From: JAPOUP01 sp965199865
GTDB taxonomy: Bacteria > Pseudomonadota > Alphaproteobacteria > Rhodobacterales > Rhodobacteraceae
DNA: 64,000 nt
Assembly: GCA_965199865.1 (NCBI GenBank)
Contig: CBDATU010000020.1
Span: 558,001-622,000 of the forward strand
Direction: 5' to 3'
Below the pieces are notes generated by a model, which worked only from the letters and a program-made list of their open reading frames with translations, ran no database searches and was not told the DNA's origin. Within the stretch, counting starts at the first letter, position 1; every line of letters starts with the position of its first letter. Below are positions 35,473 through 45,041 of this stretch, in pieces. The translations under genes and the position numbers were made by a program.

Positions 35473-36720
35473 TAGGGCTATCGCTTTTGAACCTCCATTT
35501 TCCGGGCCTCTTCGCTGAGGTCGGCGGCGGCGCGAACGAGTTCCAGCAGAACGTCATGGTCCCACCCCGCCATCTTCATCCTGCCCCGCATCGACACCCC
35601 CCTGCGCTCCCTGGCGGACCGCACCAGGTTCAGCGCCATCCGCCGCATCATGGCCAGGTTCTCCGGCCCGTTGCCGATCCGGTTCCTCTGCTGGTCCTCG
35701 TTCATCGCGACGTAGAGGACCCAGTGAAGGCTGTTCTCGATCCGCCAGTGGGCACGGACCGCTTCCAGCAGCCGCTCCGGCGAAAGCGTCCCGCTCATGA
35801 TGAAATACCGGGTTCCGGCCGCCGTTCCGTCCCGGGTCTCCCGCGTCGCGTCGACCGCACCGAACGCCGCCAGGCCGGGCCAGTCATGGGTCTCCCGCAG
35901 CCAGTCCACGTCGTGGCACACCCGTGCCCGCCGGGTCTCGATGCGGCCATGCCCCTTTTCCACCAGCTCTTCGGAAACGTCAATGTTTCCAGACATCTGC
36001 GGATCCTCCATGTATTTCTCCACATCCCCGTGCAGGCTCCCCTGGTTGCCCTTCAGCGCCAGGACATAATCGCCGCCACGGGCCGTGACCTGTTCCGCCG
36101 TCGCCCTCTGGGTATGCATCGCGTCGGCGGTCACCGTCCTGCCCCTGAGGTCGAGAAGGTCCAGGAGCGCGGGCATCGCCGTGATCTCGTTCGACTTGCC
36201 GGAGACCCGCACCTGGCCCAGCACGACCCCCGCCCCGGTCGCGAAGGCCTGGACCAGATGGAGCGCGGAGCGCTCCGTTGCGTCGGCGAAGGACCGCCGG
36301 AGGGCCTTGCCGTCAATCGCGACCACGCCGTCGCCGAGCCGTTCGGCCCAGCCTCCCGCCAGCCGGAGCAGGGCGGCGTTGAGGCCCTTCGGATCCAGCG
36401 CGTTGAACAGGTCGGAGAACGCGTCATGGCTCGGAATGCCGTGCTCCAGCTTCATGAACCGGCGCAGGAAACTTTCCTTGCACCGCCCGAAAAGCGCCAT
36501 ATCCGAACACCCCTCACCCCCGCAGAGGGCGCACAGGAGAGCGATCATGAGCATTTCGTGGAGGTCGTGGCGGGTCGCGTTGCTGCGGCGGGGGTCCTCG
36601 ACCCCCTCGAAAATCACCTTCAGGTCCTGCATGTTTCTGCCTCATTTGCCTGTTTTTAAGTCATATTGGCATCAATAGAATTAAATCGCAATAGATTTAA
36701 TTTCAAAAGCGATAGCCCTA
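35473..36720. mobile_element. Intact ISAs1-family insertion sequence
   Basis: The element is 1248 bases. Its ends are TAGGGCTATCGCTTTTGAA (35473-35491) and the exact reverse complement at 36702-36720, a 19-base terminal inverted repeat. It carries one transposase gene on the minus strand whose stop codon lies in the left repeat. A 9-base duplication, CAATAGCGA, flanks it. Length, ends and transposase all fit the ISAs1 family. The perfect ends and intact gene suggest a fairly recent insertion. Confidence 0.93.
35478..36632 (-). CDS. ISAs1 family transposase
   Basis: The 384-residue protein begins MQDLKVIFEGVEDPRRSNATRH and contains VVAIDGKALRRSF, VTADAMHTQRATAEQV, VLALKGNQGSLH and HWRIENSLHWVLYVAMNEDQQ, the DDE-type core of ISAs1 transposases. 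The metal-binding acidic residues are expected in IDGK, TADAMH and the RIENSLHW region. No frameshift or internal stop is seen, so the gene looks functional. It catalyses cut-and-paste movement of the element. Confidence 0.95.
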   Translation of the reverse strand: MQDLKVIFEGVEDPRRSNATRHDLHEMLMIALLCALCGGEGCSDMALFGRCKESFLRRFMKLEHGIPSHDAFSDLFNALDPKGLNAALLRLAGGWAERLGDGVVAIDGKALRRSFADATERSALHLVQAFATGAGVVLGQVRVSGKSNEITAMPALLDLLDLRGRTVTADAMHTQRATAEQVTARGGDYVLALKGNQGSLHGDVEKYMEDPQMSGNIDVSEELVEKGHGRIETRRARVCHDVDWLRETHDWPGLAAFGAVDATRETRDGTAAGTRYFIMSGTLSPERLLEAVRAHWRIENSLHWVLYVAMNEDQQRNRIGNGPENLAMMRRMALNLVRSARERRGVSMRGRMKMAGWDHDVLLELVRAAADLSEEARKMEVQKR

Positions 36721-36729
36721 CAATAGCGA
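36721..36729. repeat. Target-site direct repeat, right copy (9 bp)
   Basis: CAATAGCGA, the right-hand copy of the target duplication. The following bases extend it to AATAGCGATAGTCCTA (36722-36737), which matches 14 of 16 bases of the neighbouring IS end AAAAGCGATAGCCCTA (36705-36720). The target thus resembled the element's own terminus. Confidence 0.8.
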
Positions 36730-36775
36730 TAGTCCTACTTGCGTATCACGCGGCATTGCTTCAGAGTGCGGAATC

Positions 36776-37312
36776 ATGAAAAGACGAACCTGGATTTCCG
36801 TCGTCGCGCTTACCTTGGCTGGAACCATGGGTTTCTCCCATAGCGGCGCGGCGGGTGATGTTGAAAAACGTATGGCCGGCATGTCGGCCATGCAGAAGCA
36901 GATCAAGGCTTTGGCCCCGATTATGCGAGGACTGGCCGATTACGACGCCGACGCCGTCAGGGCAGCAGCCGATACGGTGCTTGCCCATAGCGGCGAGGCA
37001 TTGACAGCACTCTTCCCGGAAGGCTCGAACGTTCACCCATCAGAGGCGCTGGACACGATATGGGATGACTGGGACAGATTCGCCGCGCTGGCGGAAGCGC
37101 TTGCCACCACTGCCGAGGGCATGAAGCGCGCAGCCGATAACGGCCTCGGCGACCCTGGGGCGGGACAGGGCTCGGGCATGATGACTGGCAGCGGATCGAG
37201 CGCCGCCCCGGACGCTGACACTCTGGCGGACATGCCAGTCAACGCAAGCTTTATGGCAATGACGCGGACCTGCTCGAACTGCCATTCGAGGTTCCGCGCC
37301 GAGAGGAACTGA
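36776..37312 (+). CDS. Class II c-type cytochrome (cytochrome c-prime/c556 type)
   Basis: The 178-residue protein has a signal peptide ending near GAAGD (residue 27) and a helical body with the heme motif CSNCH near the C-terminus (Cys 166, 169, His 170), the hallmark of class II cytochromes. It is preceded by only 55 bases after the IS, so the native promoter may be disrupted. A Gly/Ser-rich insert around residues 122-145 separates the last two helices and is unusual. It is cotranscribed with the diheme cytochrome gene. It acts in periplasmic electron transfer or gas binding. Confidence 0.88.
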   Translation: MKRRTWISVVALTLAGTMGFSHSGAAGDVEKRMAGMSAMQKQIKALAPIMRGLADYDADAVRAAADTVLAHSGEALTALFPEGSNVHPSEALDTIWDDWDRFAALAEALATTAEGMKRAADNGLGDPGAGQGSGMMTGSGSSAAPDADTLADMPVNASFMAMTRTCSNCHSRFRAERN

Positions 37313-37315
37313 CGC

Positions 37316-38218
37316 TTGCGACGATGGCTCGGGGCTTTCCTCGGACTGTCTGTATCTGTGGCGGGTGCTACAGCGGTTGCATTGATCGCATGGCCGATCG
37401 GCACGGAGCCCGAGCCGATCACTCTTGAAGGGAATGCCGACCGGGGGGCCTATCTTGCCCGGGCGTCCGGATGCATTGCCTGCCATACGGATCACGCGGC
37501 GGGAGGTGCTCCGCTCGCTGGTGGCGCTCCACTCAAAACCGATTTCGGAACCATCCATCCACCCAACCTTACCACGGATCCCAACAATGGAATCGGAAAC
37601 TGGTCCATTGAGGAATTCGCGAAGGCGGTGCGGCAGGGTGTTTCGCCAGATGGCAAGCCTTACTATCCGGCCTTCACCTATCCGTTCTACGCGGGCTTCA
37701 GTGACCAGGACATCGCCGACCTCTGGGCCGCATTCCAGACCGTACCACCCGTGCCCCAAACTAACCCGGCCCACCAACTGAGGTTCCCTTTCGACCAGCG
37801 GTGGGGGCTGAAACTCTGGCGGGCGGCGTTTCTTTCGCATCCGCGAACCGATCCGGTTTCCGGGCAGACCGAATCCTGGAACCGGGGCCGCTGGCTGGTG
37901 CGCGGGGCCGCTCACTGCGGTGCCTGCCATACTGCGCGCAACTTCGCGGGAGCACGCATTCCGAACCGGAGCTTTGCTGGCAATGACAATCTTCCGGGTG
38001 GCGAGCGAGCGCCCTCCATTCGATCCGAAGATCTGATTTCCAGGGGGTGGACCGTCGACGATCTGGCTTATTCGCTACGGATGGGAATCACCCCCGAAGG
38101 CGATGTCTATGGAGGCGGCATGGCGGAAGTCGTCAACTTCGGCACGTCGTTTCTGAGTGAAACGGATTTGCTGGCCATGGCGACCTATGTCCTGAACAGC
38201 AGTGCTTCAGAAGACTGA
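37316..38218 (+). CDS. Diheme cytochrome c
   Basis: I use TTG 37316 as start, 3 bases after the previous stop with GAGAGGAA upstream. No suitable ATG fits. The 300-residue protein has an N-terminal membrane or signal helix (LGAFLGLSVSVAGATAVAL) and two heme motifs, CIACH (Cys 53/56, His 57) and CGACH (Cys 201/204, His 205). It resembles the cytochrome subunits that serve periplasmic dehydrogenases. The close spacing to the c-prime gene suggests they pass electrons to each other. The electron donor is unknown. Confidence 0.87.
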   Translation: MRRWLGAFLGLSVSVAGATAVALIAWPIGTEPEPITLEGNADRGAYLARASGCIACHTDHAAGGAPLAGGAPLKTDFGTIHPPNLTTDPNNGIGNWSIEEFAKAVRQGVSPDGKPYYPAFTYPFYAGFSDQDIADLWAAFQTVPPVPQTNPAHQLRFPFDQRWGLKLWRAAFLSHPRTDPVSGQTESWNRGRWLVRGAAHCGACHTARNFAGARIPNRSFAGNDNLPGGERAPSIRSEDLISRGWTVDDLAYSLRMGITPEGDVYGGGMAEVVNFGTSFLSETDLLAMATYVLNSSASED

Positions 38219-38376
38219 ATTCGCCATGAACGACGCGCATGGACAGGCGATAAGCCACGTTCAGGAGCGCTCCCCACCATCTGGCAATCCAGCTTCCTGA
38301 ACCTACGCGAGACCAAACTCACGGGATACGTCCAGGGCGGACTGGCCAGCCCGGGAGCATAGGCTTACATTGGGAC

Positions 38377-39777
38377 ATGGCCACCCAGAAGCTCTATGCC
38401 GGCGTCAAACTGCGAGAGATCCGAACACGCCTTGGCGCGACCCAGAAGTCTTTCGCCGAAAAACTCGGAGTCTCTCTTCCCTACCTAAGCCAGATGGAGA
38501 ACAATCACCGTCCGGTCTCAGCAGGCGTGGTACTCGCGCTCGCGCAGGAATTCGGCTGCGACGTGACGGAACTTGCCACAGGCGACTCCGAGCGGATGGT
38601 GATCGATATGCGTGAAGCACTGGCTGATCCGGTCTTCGCGGAAGTTTCGCCGCCACTGGGGGATCTTCGGCTCGCGGCTTCTAACGCTCCGGCGCTTGCA
38701 CGCGCCTTTCTTGGTCTGCACCGGGCCTACAGGCAGACCCATGAGCGGCTTGCCTCCCTTGATGAAGCGCTGGGCCGCGGCGATAGTTCGGTGCATCCGA
38801 GTCCTTGGGATGAGGTCCGCGACTTCTTTCACTACTGCGACAATTACATCGATTCAGTCGACCGCGCTGCGGAGAATTTCACCCGAACCCTGAATTCCGA
38901 ATCGAATCGGTTCGACGCGACGGTCACGAGACTTGAGGAACTCGGAGTCTCCATATGCGTCACGGATGTCGAACCGCTGCGGTCGTTCGATGCATCCATG
39001 CGGACCCTGACACTGTCTTCCCGAACCGCCCCGGCGACCCGGCATTTTCAGCTCCTGCATCAAGCTGCACTTGTTGAGCATGACGGCCTGCTGGAAGCGA
39101 CACTCGACTTTGCCCGCTTCCGCACGGACGAAGCCCGGGCAATCGCCAAAATCGGACTTGCGAACTACTTCGCGGGCGCGGCGCTGCTCCCCTATGGCGC
39201 ATTCCTGAAAGCGGCACAGGAAACGAGACATGACCTTGAACGGATGGCGAATCTGTTCGGGGCTTCGATCGAACAGGTTGCGCACCGTCTAAGCACGCTG
39301 CAGCGTCCGGGTGCCAAAGGCGTGCCCTTTTTCTTCGTCCGCGTAGACCAGGCTGGCACGATCACCAAACGCCACTCCGCCACGAGGCTGCAGTTTGCGC
39401 GGTTCGGAGGCGCATGCCCGCTGTGGAATGTGCATCGGGCGTTCGAGACACCGAGCCGGTTCCTTCGCCAGCTCGCCGAGACCCCTGACGGCGTCCGCTA
39501 TCTCTGTCTGGCCCGCGACGTCAGCAAGCCCAGCGGCGGCTTCAATGTCCCCGTCCGGCGCTACGCCATCGGGCTTGGCTGCGAGGTGACCCATGCGGAC
39601 CGTCTGGTCTATGCGGATGATCTCGATGTCTCGAACCATTCGGCGTATCAGGCGATCGGAATCTCCTGTCGCATTTGCGAGCGCAGCGACTGTCACCAGC
39701 GCTCGGTGCCACCGCTGGAGGGCGGGCTGAGCGTGGACCATAACCAGCGCGGGATACTGCCTTACCGTATTGGTTAG
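38377..39777 (+). CDS. pccR: Short-chain fatty acyl-CoA regulator, PccR-like (XRE/ScfR family)
   Basis: The 466-residue protein has an N-terminal XRE helix-turn-helix (about residues 9-62, KLREIRTRLGATQKSFAEKL). It also has the ScfR-type ligand domain with CPLWNVHRAFETP, RFLRQLAETPDG and ICERSDCHQR. In Rhodobacter sphaeroides the homologue PccR activates propionyl-CoA carboxylase genes in response to short-chain acyl-CoA. It lies about 7 kb from pccB, whose upstream region contains TTTGCAAA. Identity as PccR is by family and context. Confidence 0.85.
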   Translation: MATQKLYAGVKLREIRTRLGATQKSFAEKLGVSLPYLSQMENNHRPVSAGVVLALAQEFGCDVTELATGDSERMVIDMREALADPVFAEVSPPLGDLRLAASNAPALARAFLGLHRAYRQTHERLASLDEALGRGDSSVHPSPWDEVRDFFHYCDNYIDSVDRAAENFTRTLNSESNRFDATVTRLEELGVSICVTDVEPLRSFDASMRTLTLSSRTAPATRHFQLLHQAALVEHDGLLEATLDFARFRTDEARAIAKIGLANYFAGAALLPYGAFLKAAQETRHDLERMANLFGASIEQVAHRLSTLQRPGAKGVPFFFVRVDQAGTITKRHSATRLQFARFGGACPLWNVHRAFETPSRFLRQLAETPDGVRYLCLARDVSKPSGGFNVPVRRYAIGLGCEVTHADRLVYADDLDVSNHSAYQAIGISCRICERSDCHQRSVPPLEGGLSVDHNQRGILPYRIG

Positions 39778-40207
39778 CGATGCCGCTCCGCCGCTTGAGA
39801 ATTCGACGTTCGTAGCCGAGGGCCAGGGCCCTGGGTTGGCGCATTCAGGCTGTCCCGTCACGAATTCGCCGACTCCCGCTAACCCGAGACTGCATAGGAA
39901 TGCCGGAGGAATAGCGGCGACTGACCCCGTGGTCGCCTATACGGATCGTGGCCGAATCAGCATTCCCTGCTGCGGGGACTGCCGGGGACCAGGACCACCC
40001 GCCCAGCGCCGCGGCCAGGCATCGCCGCATCCGGAACAATGAAGCGTCATCAGCGCCCAGACATTGGAAATCAATCGGGAGCGGCTGCGCAGAGCGCGTG
40101 TTACAGGCCGTGAATCGATTGCAGCCGCAGCGGACGCCAATCGATAGGCGAATGTCGGCCTTCCGGCTATCGACATCCCCTGGACAAGGGAGGAAATCCC
40201 GCAAGAG
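39778..40207. other. Convergent intergenic region between pccR-like and GMC genes
   Basis: About 430 bases between two convergent genes. Open frames on both strands are short and show no recognisable features. I see no strong hairpin with a T-run. No RNA gene is evident. Confidence 0.4.
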
Positions 40208-41869
40208 CTAGCGTTGAACCGTGAGCCAGTCCGGGTGAATCCAGGGTTCCAGATTTTCGGGAGGAAGCGGGTTACGCCCAAGAATGTGGTCCGCGGCCTT
40301 TTCTCCCACCATGATCGACGGACCGTTAAGGTTGCCATTGGTGATCTGGGGAAAGACCGAGCTATCAGCCAACCGCAGCCGTTCCACTCCGATGACCCGG
40401 CATTCAGAATCCACCACCGCCATCGGATCGTCCGGTCGGCCCATACGTGCGGTACCGCAGGGGTGATAGGAGCTTTCCGCATTGTCTCGAACCGCCGCGT
40501 CGAGTTCCGCATCACTTTGAACCTCGGCTCCGGGCATTAGCTCCTCGCCCGTGAAGGGACTGAACGCCTCCTGCGCAAACAGCTCCCGCGTCAGCCGGAT
40601 GCAGGCACGAAACTCCTTCCAGTCATCCGGATGGCTCATGTAATTGAATCGAATGGCTGGCGGGTCCAGCGGATCCGCTGACCGCAGCGTTACCGATCCA
40701 CGGGACTTGGAGCGGGTCGGCCCCACATGGGCCTGGAATCCATGGCCTCCGGCCGTTGATCCACCATCATAGCGCATCGCGATGGGGAGGAAATGGAATT
40801 CAATGTCCGGATATTCAATCCCGGCTCTGGATCGAATGAAACCGCAGTTCTCGAAATGGTTGGATGCACCAATTCCCCGGCCCGTCAGAAGCCATTGAGC
40901 ACCGATCAGGCCTTTCCCGAGAAGGTTCCAGTACCTGTACAGACTTACCGGTCGCTTCGCCCTCACCTGAACCAGAACCTCCAGATGATCCTGAAGGTTT
41001 TGACCCACACCGGGCCTGCCTGCCACGACCTGAATGCCATGAGCCATCAGATCAGCCGGAGGCCCAATTCCCGACAGCATGAGAAGCTTCGGCGAATTGA
41101 TCGCCGAGGCGGCAATGATGACCTCCCGTCGTGCAGTCACGGTCTCCGAGTGCCCGCCCCTGCGCACCCGCACTCCAACGGCGCGGCCATCCTCAATGAC
41201 CACCTTTTCCGCAAGCCCGCGAACCAGCCTGCAACCGGTCCGCTTCAGGGCAGGTTTCAGATAGGCGTTCGCGGCCGACCAGCGCCGACCTTTCCAGATC
41301 GTCGCTTCCATGGCACCGAAACCTTCCTGCTGGCGCCCGTTATAGTCGTTCGTAGCCGGATAGCCAGCCTGTCGGCCAGCGCTGACGAACGCCCTAACCA
41401 GCGGGTTCTGCCGCGGTCCTCTGGTAACATGGAGCGGCCCGTCCGTCCCGCGCCATTCCGGCTCGCCTTCCTGGCTGTGCCAGCTCTCCATTCTCCGGAA
41501 ATATGGAAGTACATCGGCAAAGCTCCAGCCGCGCGCACCCATCTCGGCCCATTTATCGTAATCCAGGGCATGGCCGCGAACGTAAACCATGCCATTTATG
41601 CTTGAAGAGCCTCCAATCACCTTGCCACGCGGACATGCAAGCCGCCGTCCACCCAGATTTGGTTCAGGTTCGGACCAAAATCCCCAGTCATAGCGGCTCA
41701 TACCCATTGGATAGCTCAATGCGGCGGGCATCTGAATGAACGGCCCCAGGTCTGAGCCACCATATTCGACAACCAATACCGATGATCCGGCCTCGGAAAG
41801 CCGGTAAGCCATTGCGCAGCCGGCAGAACCCGCTCCAACAATAACGAAATCAGCTTCCAGCTCAGACAC
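40208..41869 (-). CDS. GMC family FAD-dependent alcohol dehydrogenase (choline dehydrogenase-like)
   Basis: I use GTG 41869, which gives 553 residues starting VSELEADFVIVGAGSAGC, because the in-frame extension to ATG 41953 does not match the family. The FAD motif VGAGSAGCAMAYRLSEAG, GGSSSINGMVYVRGHALDY and the C-terminal SSYHPCGTARMG with its catalytic His are present. GMC enzymes oxidise alcohols such as choline or long-chain alcohols, passing electrons to quinone or oxygen. No betaine or polyol genes flank it, so the substrate is open. The start choice is the least certain part. Confidence 0.88.
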   Translation of the reverse strand: MSELEADFVIVGAGSAGCAMAYRLSEAGSSVLVVEYGGSDLGPFIQMPAALSYPMGMSRYDWGFWSEPEPNLGGRRLACPRGKVIGGSSSINGMVYVRGHALDYDKWAEMGARGWSFADVLPYFRRMESWHSQEGEPEWRGTDGPLHVTRGPRQNPLVRAFVSAGRQAGYPATNDYNGRQQEGFGAMEATIWKGRRWSAANAYLKPALKRTGCRLVRGLAEKVVIEDGRAVGVRVRRGGHSETVTARREVIIAASAINSPKLLMLSGIGPPADLMAHGIQVVAGRPGVGQNLQDHLEVLVQVRAKRPVSLYRYWNLLGKGLIGAQWLLTGRGIGASNHFENCGFIRSRAGIEYPDIEFHFLPIAMRYDGGSTAGGHGFQAHVGPTRSKSRGSVTLRSADPLDPPAIRFNYMSHPDDWKEFRACIRLTRELFAQEAFSPFTGEELMPGAEVQSDAELDAAVRDNAESSYHPCGTARMGRPDDPMAVVDSECRVIGVERLRLADSSVFPQITNGNLNGPSIMVGEKAADHILGRNPLPPENLEPWIHPDWLTVQR

Positions 41870-42268
41870 CGCGAATCCGTGAAACGGGCACCCTGTCCAG
41901 CCACACCGCCGTGCTGGGATCCTGGATGCCAAACTTATGGTCATTGGGTGCAAAATCAGTCGGCTCGCGAATCTCTCCTGATGCGATTCCAGCTCTCCCT
42001 AGAGGCCGGAGATCCGCAGATAAAATGTCCATTGCCAGCATGTCACCCCATCCTGCCTGATCGGCCGTTTGTCCATCATTGTCGGGCACTGTCGTTATGT
42101 GACGTCCATCATGATATGCTGCATTGGCCGGTGGTCCGCCACCTTATGCGGCGATTCTGCGAGAAATCCGACTCCTGACGGCGGTTGCCCCCGGATTGGC
42201 AGGAAACATTCCATCAACCGAACCGGCCATCCGCAGGTCAAGCCGCATCCCACAGGACACAGCGCGGG
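41870..42268. other. Intergenic region between GMC and EamA genes
   Basis: About 400 bases between two genes on the same strand. It includes the start region of the GMC gene. Short overlapping frames are not supported. I recognise no repeat or RNA. Confidence 0.35.
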
Positions 42269-43180
42269 TTAGAGCTTTGTGGGCTCTACCCTGATCGCAG
42301 AGCTACGCCGCTTCAGCGCCGCCTCCCGCAGGGCGATGAAGCTAACGGAGGCACAGATCAGGACACCGCCCAATATCACCCAGCCATCGACCGGTTCCGC
42401 GAAAATGGCCGCACCAAGCGCGGTTGCCCATACCAGTTGCAGGAATGTCGCAGGCTGCGTCACGGCGATTGGGGCGGCGCGCAGCGCAAGGGTCATTGTG
42501 TAATGCCCGGCGGTCGCCAATGCGGCGACCAGAAACAGCCAGCCCAGTTCCTCCCAGGTCGGCCAGGTCCAGACGGCAAGCGCGAACGGAAACAGCGCGA
42601 TGGTTACAAAGACCGAGAGCCATCCAACAACCACAAGGGCATGCACCCGATCCGCCATTACTTTGGCAATGAGAAAGGACATGGCAAAGCAGACCCCATT
42701 GCCGAGCATTGCGATATGTCCGCTGGAAATTTCCTGGAAGCCGGGACGCAGTATTACCAGCGCTCCCAGTAGAGCAATAAGAATTGCCGTGATTCGTCGG
42801 GCGGCAAGCCGTTCGCCCAGCAACACAGCCGCACCAAGGGTGGCATAAATTGGGGTAAAATACGACATCGAGGTCACTTCAGCGATGGAAATCTGCGTCA
42901 TCGCATAGAACCACAGCATGACGCCCAGAGCGTGTACGACACCCCTTGCGCCAAACAGACGCAGCGATGACATGCTCAGCCCCTCTCGCATCATTGGCCG
43001 AAGCATCGGGATGAGGAATACAAGGCCCAGCACGTACCGCAGGAACGCGGTTTCCGGTGCCGGTATACGGTTGCCCAGGTGCTTTACGACCGCAGTCACC
43101 GCCACGAATAGCAAGCCAGTGAGAATCATCCAGGCCATGCCCTGCACCGGTCGGGCAGCCAGTGGTGTTTGTAACGACAT
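42269..43180 (-). CDS. EamA/DMT family transporter
   Basis: ATG 43180 gives 303 residues with about ten hydrophobic spans, beginning MSLQTPLAARPVQGMAWMIL. The two EamA halves are visible (WMILTGLLFVAVTAVVKHLG and IAMLGNGVCFAMSFLIAKV), and MSYFTPIYATLGAAVLLGERL is typical of the family's span 4 region. DMT transporters export amino acids, nucleotide-type metabolites or drugs. No neighbour indicates the substrate. The upstream in-frame extension to 43345 is not membrane-like and was left out. Confidence 0.9.
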   Translation of the reverse strand: MSLQTPLAARPVQGMAWMILTGLLFVAVTAVVKHLGNRIPAPETAFLRYVLGLVFLIPMLRPMMREGLSMSSLRLFGARGVVHALGVMLWFYAMTQISIAEVTSMSYFTPIYATLGAAVLLGERLAARRITAILIALLGALVILRPGFQEISSGHIAMLGNGVCFAMSFLIAKVMADRVHALVVVGWLSVFVTIALFPFALAVWTWPTWEELGWLFLVAALATAGHYTMTLALRAAPIAVTQPATFLQLVWATALGAAIFAEPVDGWVILGGVLICASVSFIALREAALKRRSSAIRVEPTKL

Positions 43181-44141
43181 GTTCTGGCGACTAGACCCGA
43201 TCAACGGCAGGAGCAAGGCCGCGCCTTCAGAGGCTCTGCCTACCTGGTTTGGGCGGCTACGAAAACAGGTCAAGTCATATGGAGCCGATTCCTGCCAATG
43301 ATGTGGACAGCGAACATATGACCGAAAATAACGCAGTGCGGCCAATATGTCCTGAACCGGCCCTGCGCAGCGGTCCGGCGGGATCCCTGGACCCTGCTGC
43401 GGATTGCCCGCTACATCCTGGGAGCCTGGACCTGGCGCGCGGGTCTGCCGGAGGCGCGTCCGGGAAGTCCACGCGGCGGACGCGGCGATCCTTGAGCGCT
43501 AGCTCGAAGCGCCGATCTCCGGGGACATGCTGGAAACGGTCTTCAGGCCCCGTAGATCGCACTGACCCGCCGGCCAGCGGCAAGAAGCGTACATTTTTCC
43601 TTTACGGCGCGGACACCGCGAACACCACTTCAACGCCTGCATGAACATTCCCACACCAGGACTGCGCTCTGGCGGCCGTTTCAGCGTCGCCGCATTCGGC
43701 CTGCAGCCAACCGACCAACTGCGCCAGTTCATGGATCCTCTTTCGGATCATGCCAGGCGCATCAGCACCGCTCTGGTCAGGCATTCAGCGGTGTCCAGAC
43801 CATTTTGAAGCCAATCACGAATGGGCGTCAAACGCAGCTACCCTTTCCGTTTGCGAGTGGACCCGTCGACGGCCTTCTCGACATGCAAAAGCAATGCGTC
43901 CATGCCACGTTTCCTTTCCTGCGCATCAATTCCAGGCGGTCCCATGTGCTGGCCATCAGGCGACCGACACTGCTCACGAGGCCCGCACTGGGCCGCTCAT
44001 TCGTGAAAGGGGTCTGGAGATCCCCATGCAGGAGTCTTTTTTCAGGGAGAATTGGGAACACAGGCCAGATCCTGTACTGGTTCGGCAACCAGCCTCGACC
44101 CAAATGGCAATATTGGCGCAATCGGCTAGACGGAGAGAGGT
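43181..44141. other. Long gene-free region, possibly decayed coding sequence
   Basis: About 960 bases hold several short frames on both strands, none with a coherent protein or motif. The stretch 43830-44140 can be read on the minus strand as a partly ordered frame, but it merges out of frame with the lysE-family gene. A pseudogene too degraded to name is possible. This is the longest gene-free stretch in the window. Confidence 0.4.
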
Positions 44142-44753
44142 TTAACCCTGCCCGCTGAAAACGAGCTTGGCAGCAATCGCCCACATTGTGCATCCGATGG
44201 CTACTTCCAGAACTTTCCAGGATGCAGGACGGGAAAAAAACGGTCGCAGGAGCCTGGCCCCGTAACCTAACGTAAAAAAGAACACAAACGACGCGGTCAC
44301 GGCGCCAAGGCCAAACGCGACCTTCGCGTCTCCCCACTGCGTTGACACTGAACCAAGCAGAAGAACCGTGTCCAGATAGACGTGAGGATTCAGCCAGGTA
44401 AGCGCAAGGCAGGTCACCAGAACCCTTACCAGTGACCCGGATCCTGACTTTCCTGGCTCAAGGGCTACCGCAGGACCCAATGCGGCCCTGAACGACAGCG
44501 CACCATAGACCACCAGGAATGCGATACCGCCCCAGCGCATAACCGGCACGATCTGCGGTACCACCTCGGCAACCGCAGCGAATCCCACCACTCCGGTGGC
44601 GACCAGTATGGCGTCAGAAAGCGCACAGGCCAGGCAGACAGGAAAGACATACGCGCCGCGCAGACCCTGCCGCAGAACAAAGGCATTCTGTGCGCCAATC
44701 GCCAGGATCAAGCCAAGACCCAGCATGAAGCCGGCAAGCGCCGCCGCATACAT
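44142..44753 (-). CDS. LysE/ArgO family amino acid exporter
   Basis: ATG 44753 gives 203 residues, MYAAALAGFMLGLGLILAIG, with six spans. The family motif is seen in LILAIGAQNAFVLRQGLRG, and WLNPHVYLDTVLLLGSV occurs near the middle. The family exports basic amino acids such as arginine and lysine and protects cells from their excess. Usually a LysR-type ArgP regulator gene is next to it, but none is seen here. Start could also be slightly upstream. Confidence 0.92.
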   Translation of the reverse strand: MYAAALAGFMLGLGLILAIGAQNAFVLRQGLRGAYVFPVCLACALSDAILVATGVVGFAAVAEVVPQIVPVMRWGGIAFLVVYGALSFRAALGPAVALEPGKSGSGSLVRVLVTCLALTWLNPHVYLDTVLLLGSVSTQWGDAKVAFGLGAVTASFVFFFTLGYGARLLRPFFSRPASWKVLEVAIGCTMWAIAAKLVFSGQG

Positions 44754-45041
44754 AGCATCCCTTCGCCTCAAAATCCGTCTGCCGGCCGGTTATGCAAATT
44801 CCTGTCTCTGCCTGCAATCATTCCCGGAACATAAGCAGGAAGACAACCAGGAGGATGGAGTTAAGCCTGGGTTCGAGACCTGCCAGAAGCGCCGCACGGT
44901 GTTTGGTCGGCCGCGGAAACCCCATGTCTGGGTTGCCAATCGGAAGTTGGTCAAATCCACCCCAACCGGACCCGATCCGGATCCTCACAAGCGAAGTCCC
45001 GGGATCCGGGCATCCTGGGACGCGGTCTGCAGAACTGGCAT

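Noticed and set aside
35445..36659. Plus-strand open frame of 404 codons over the insertion sequence
   Set aside because: Antisense to the intact transposase. Its His/Pro/Arg-rich composition is that of a GC-rich reverse frame.
40793..41605. Plus-strand open frame of 270 codons
   Set aside because: Antisense to the GMC oxidoreductase gene, with no motif.
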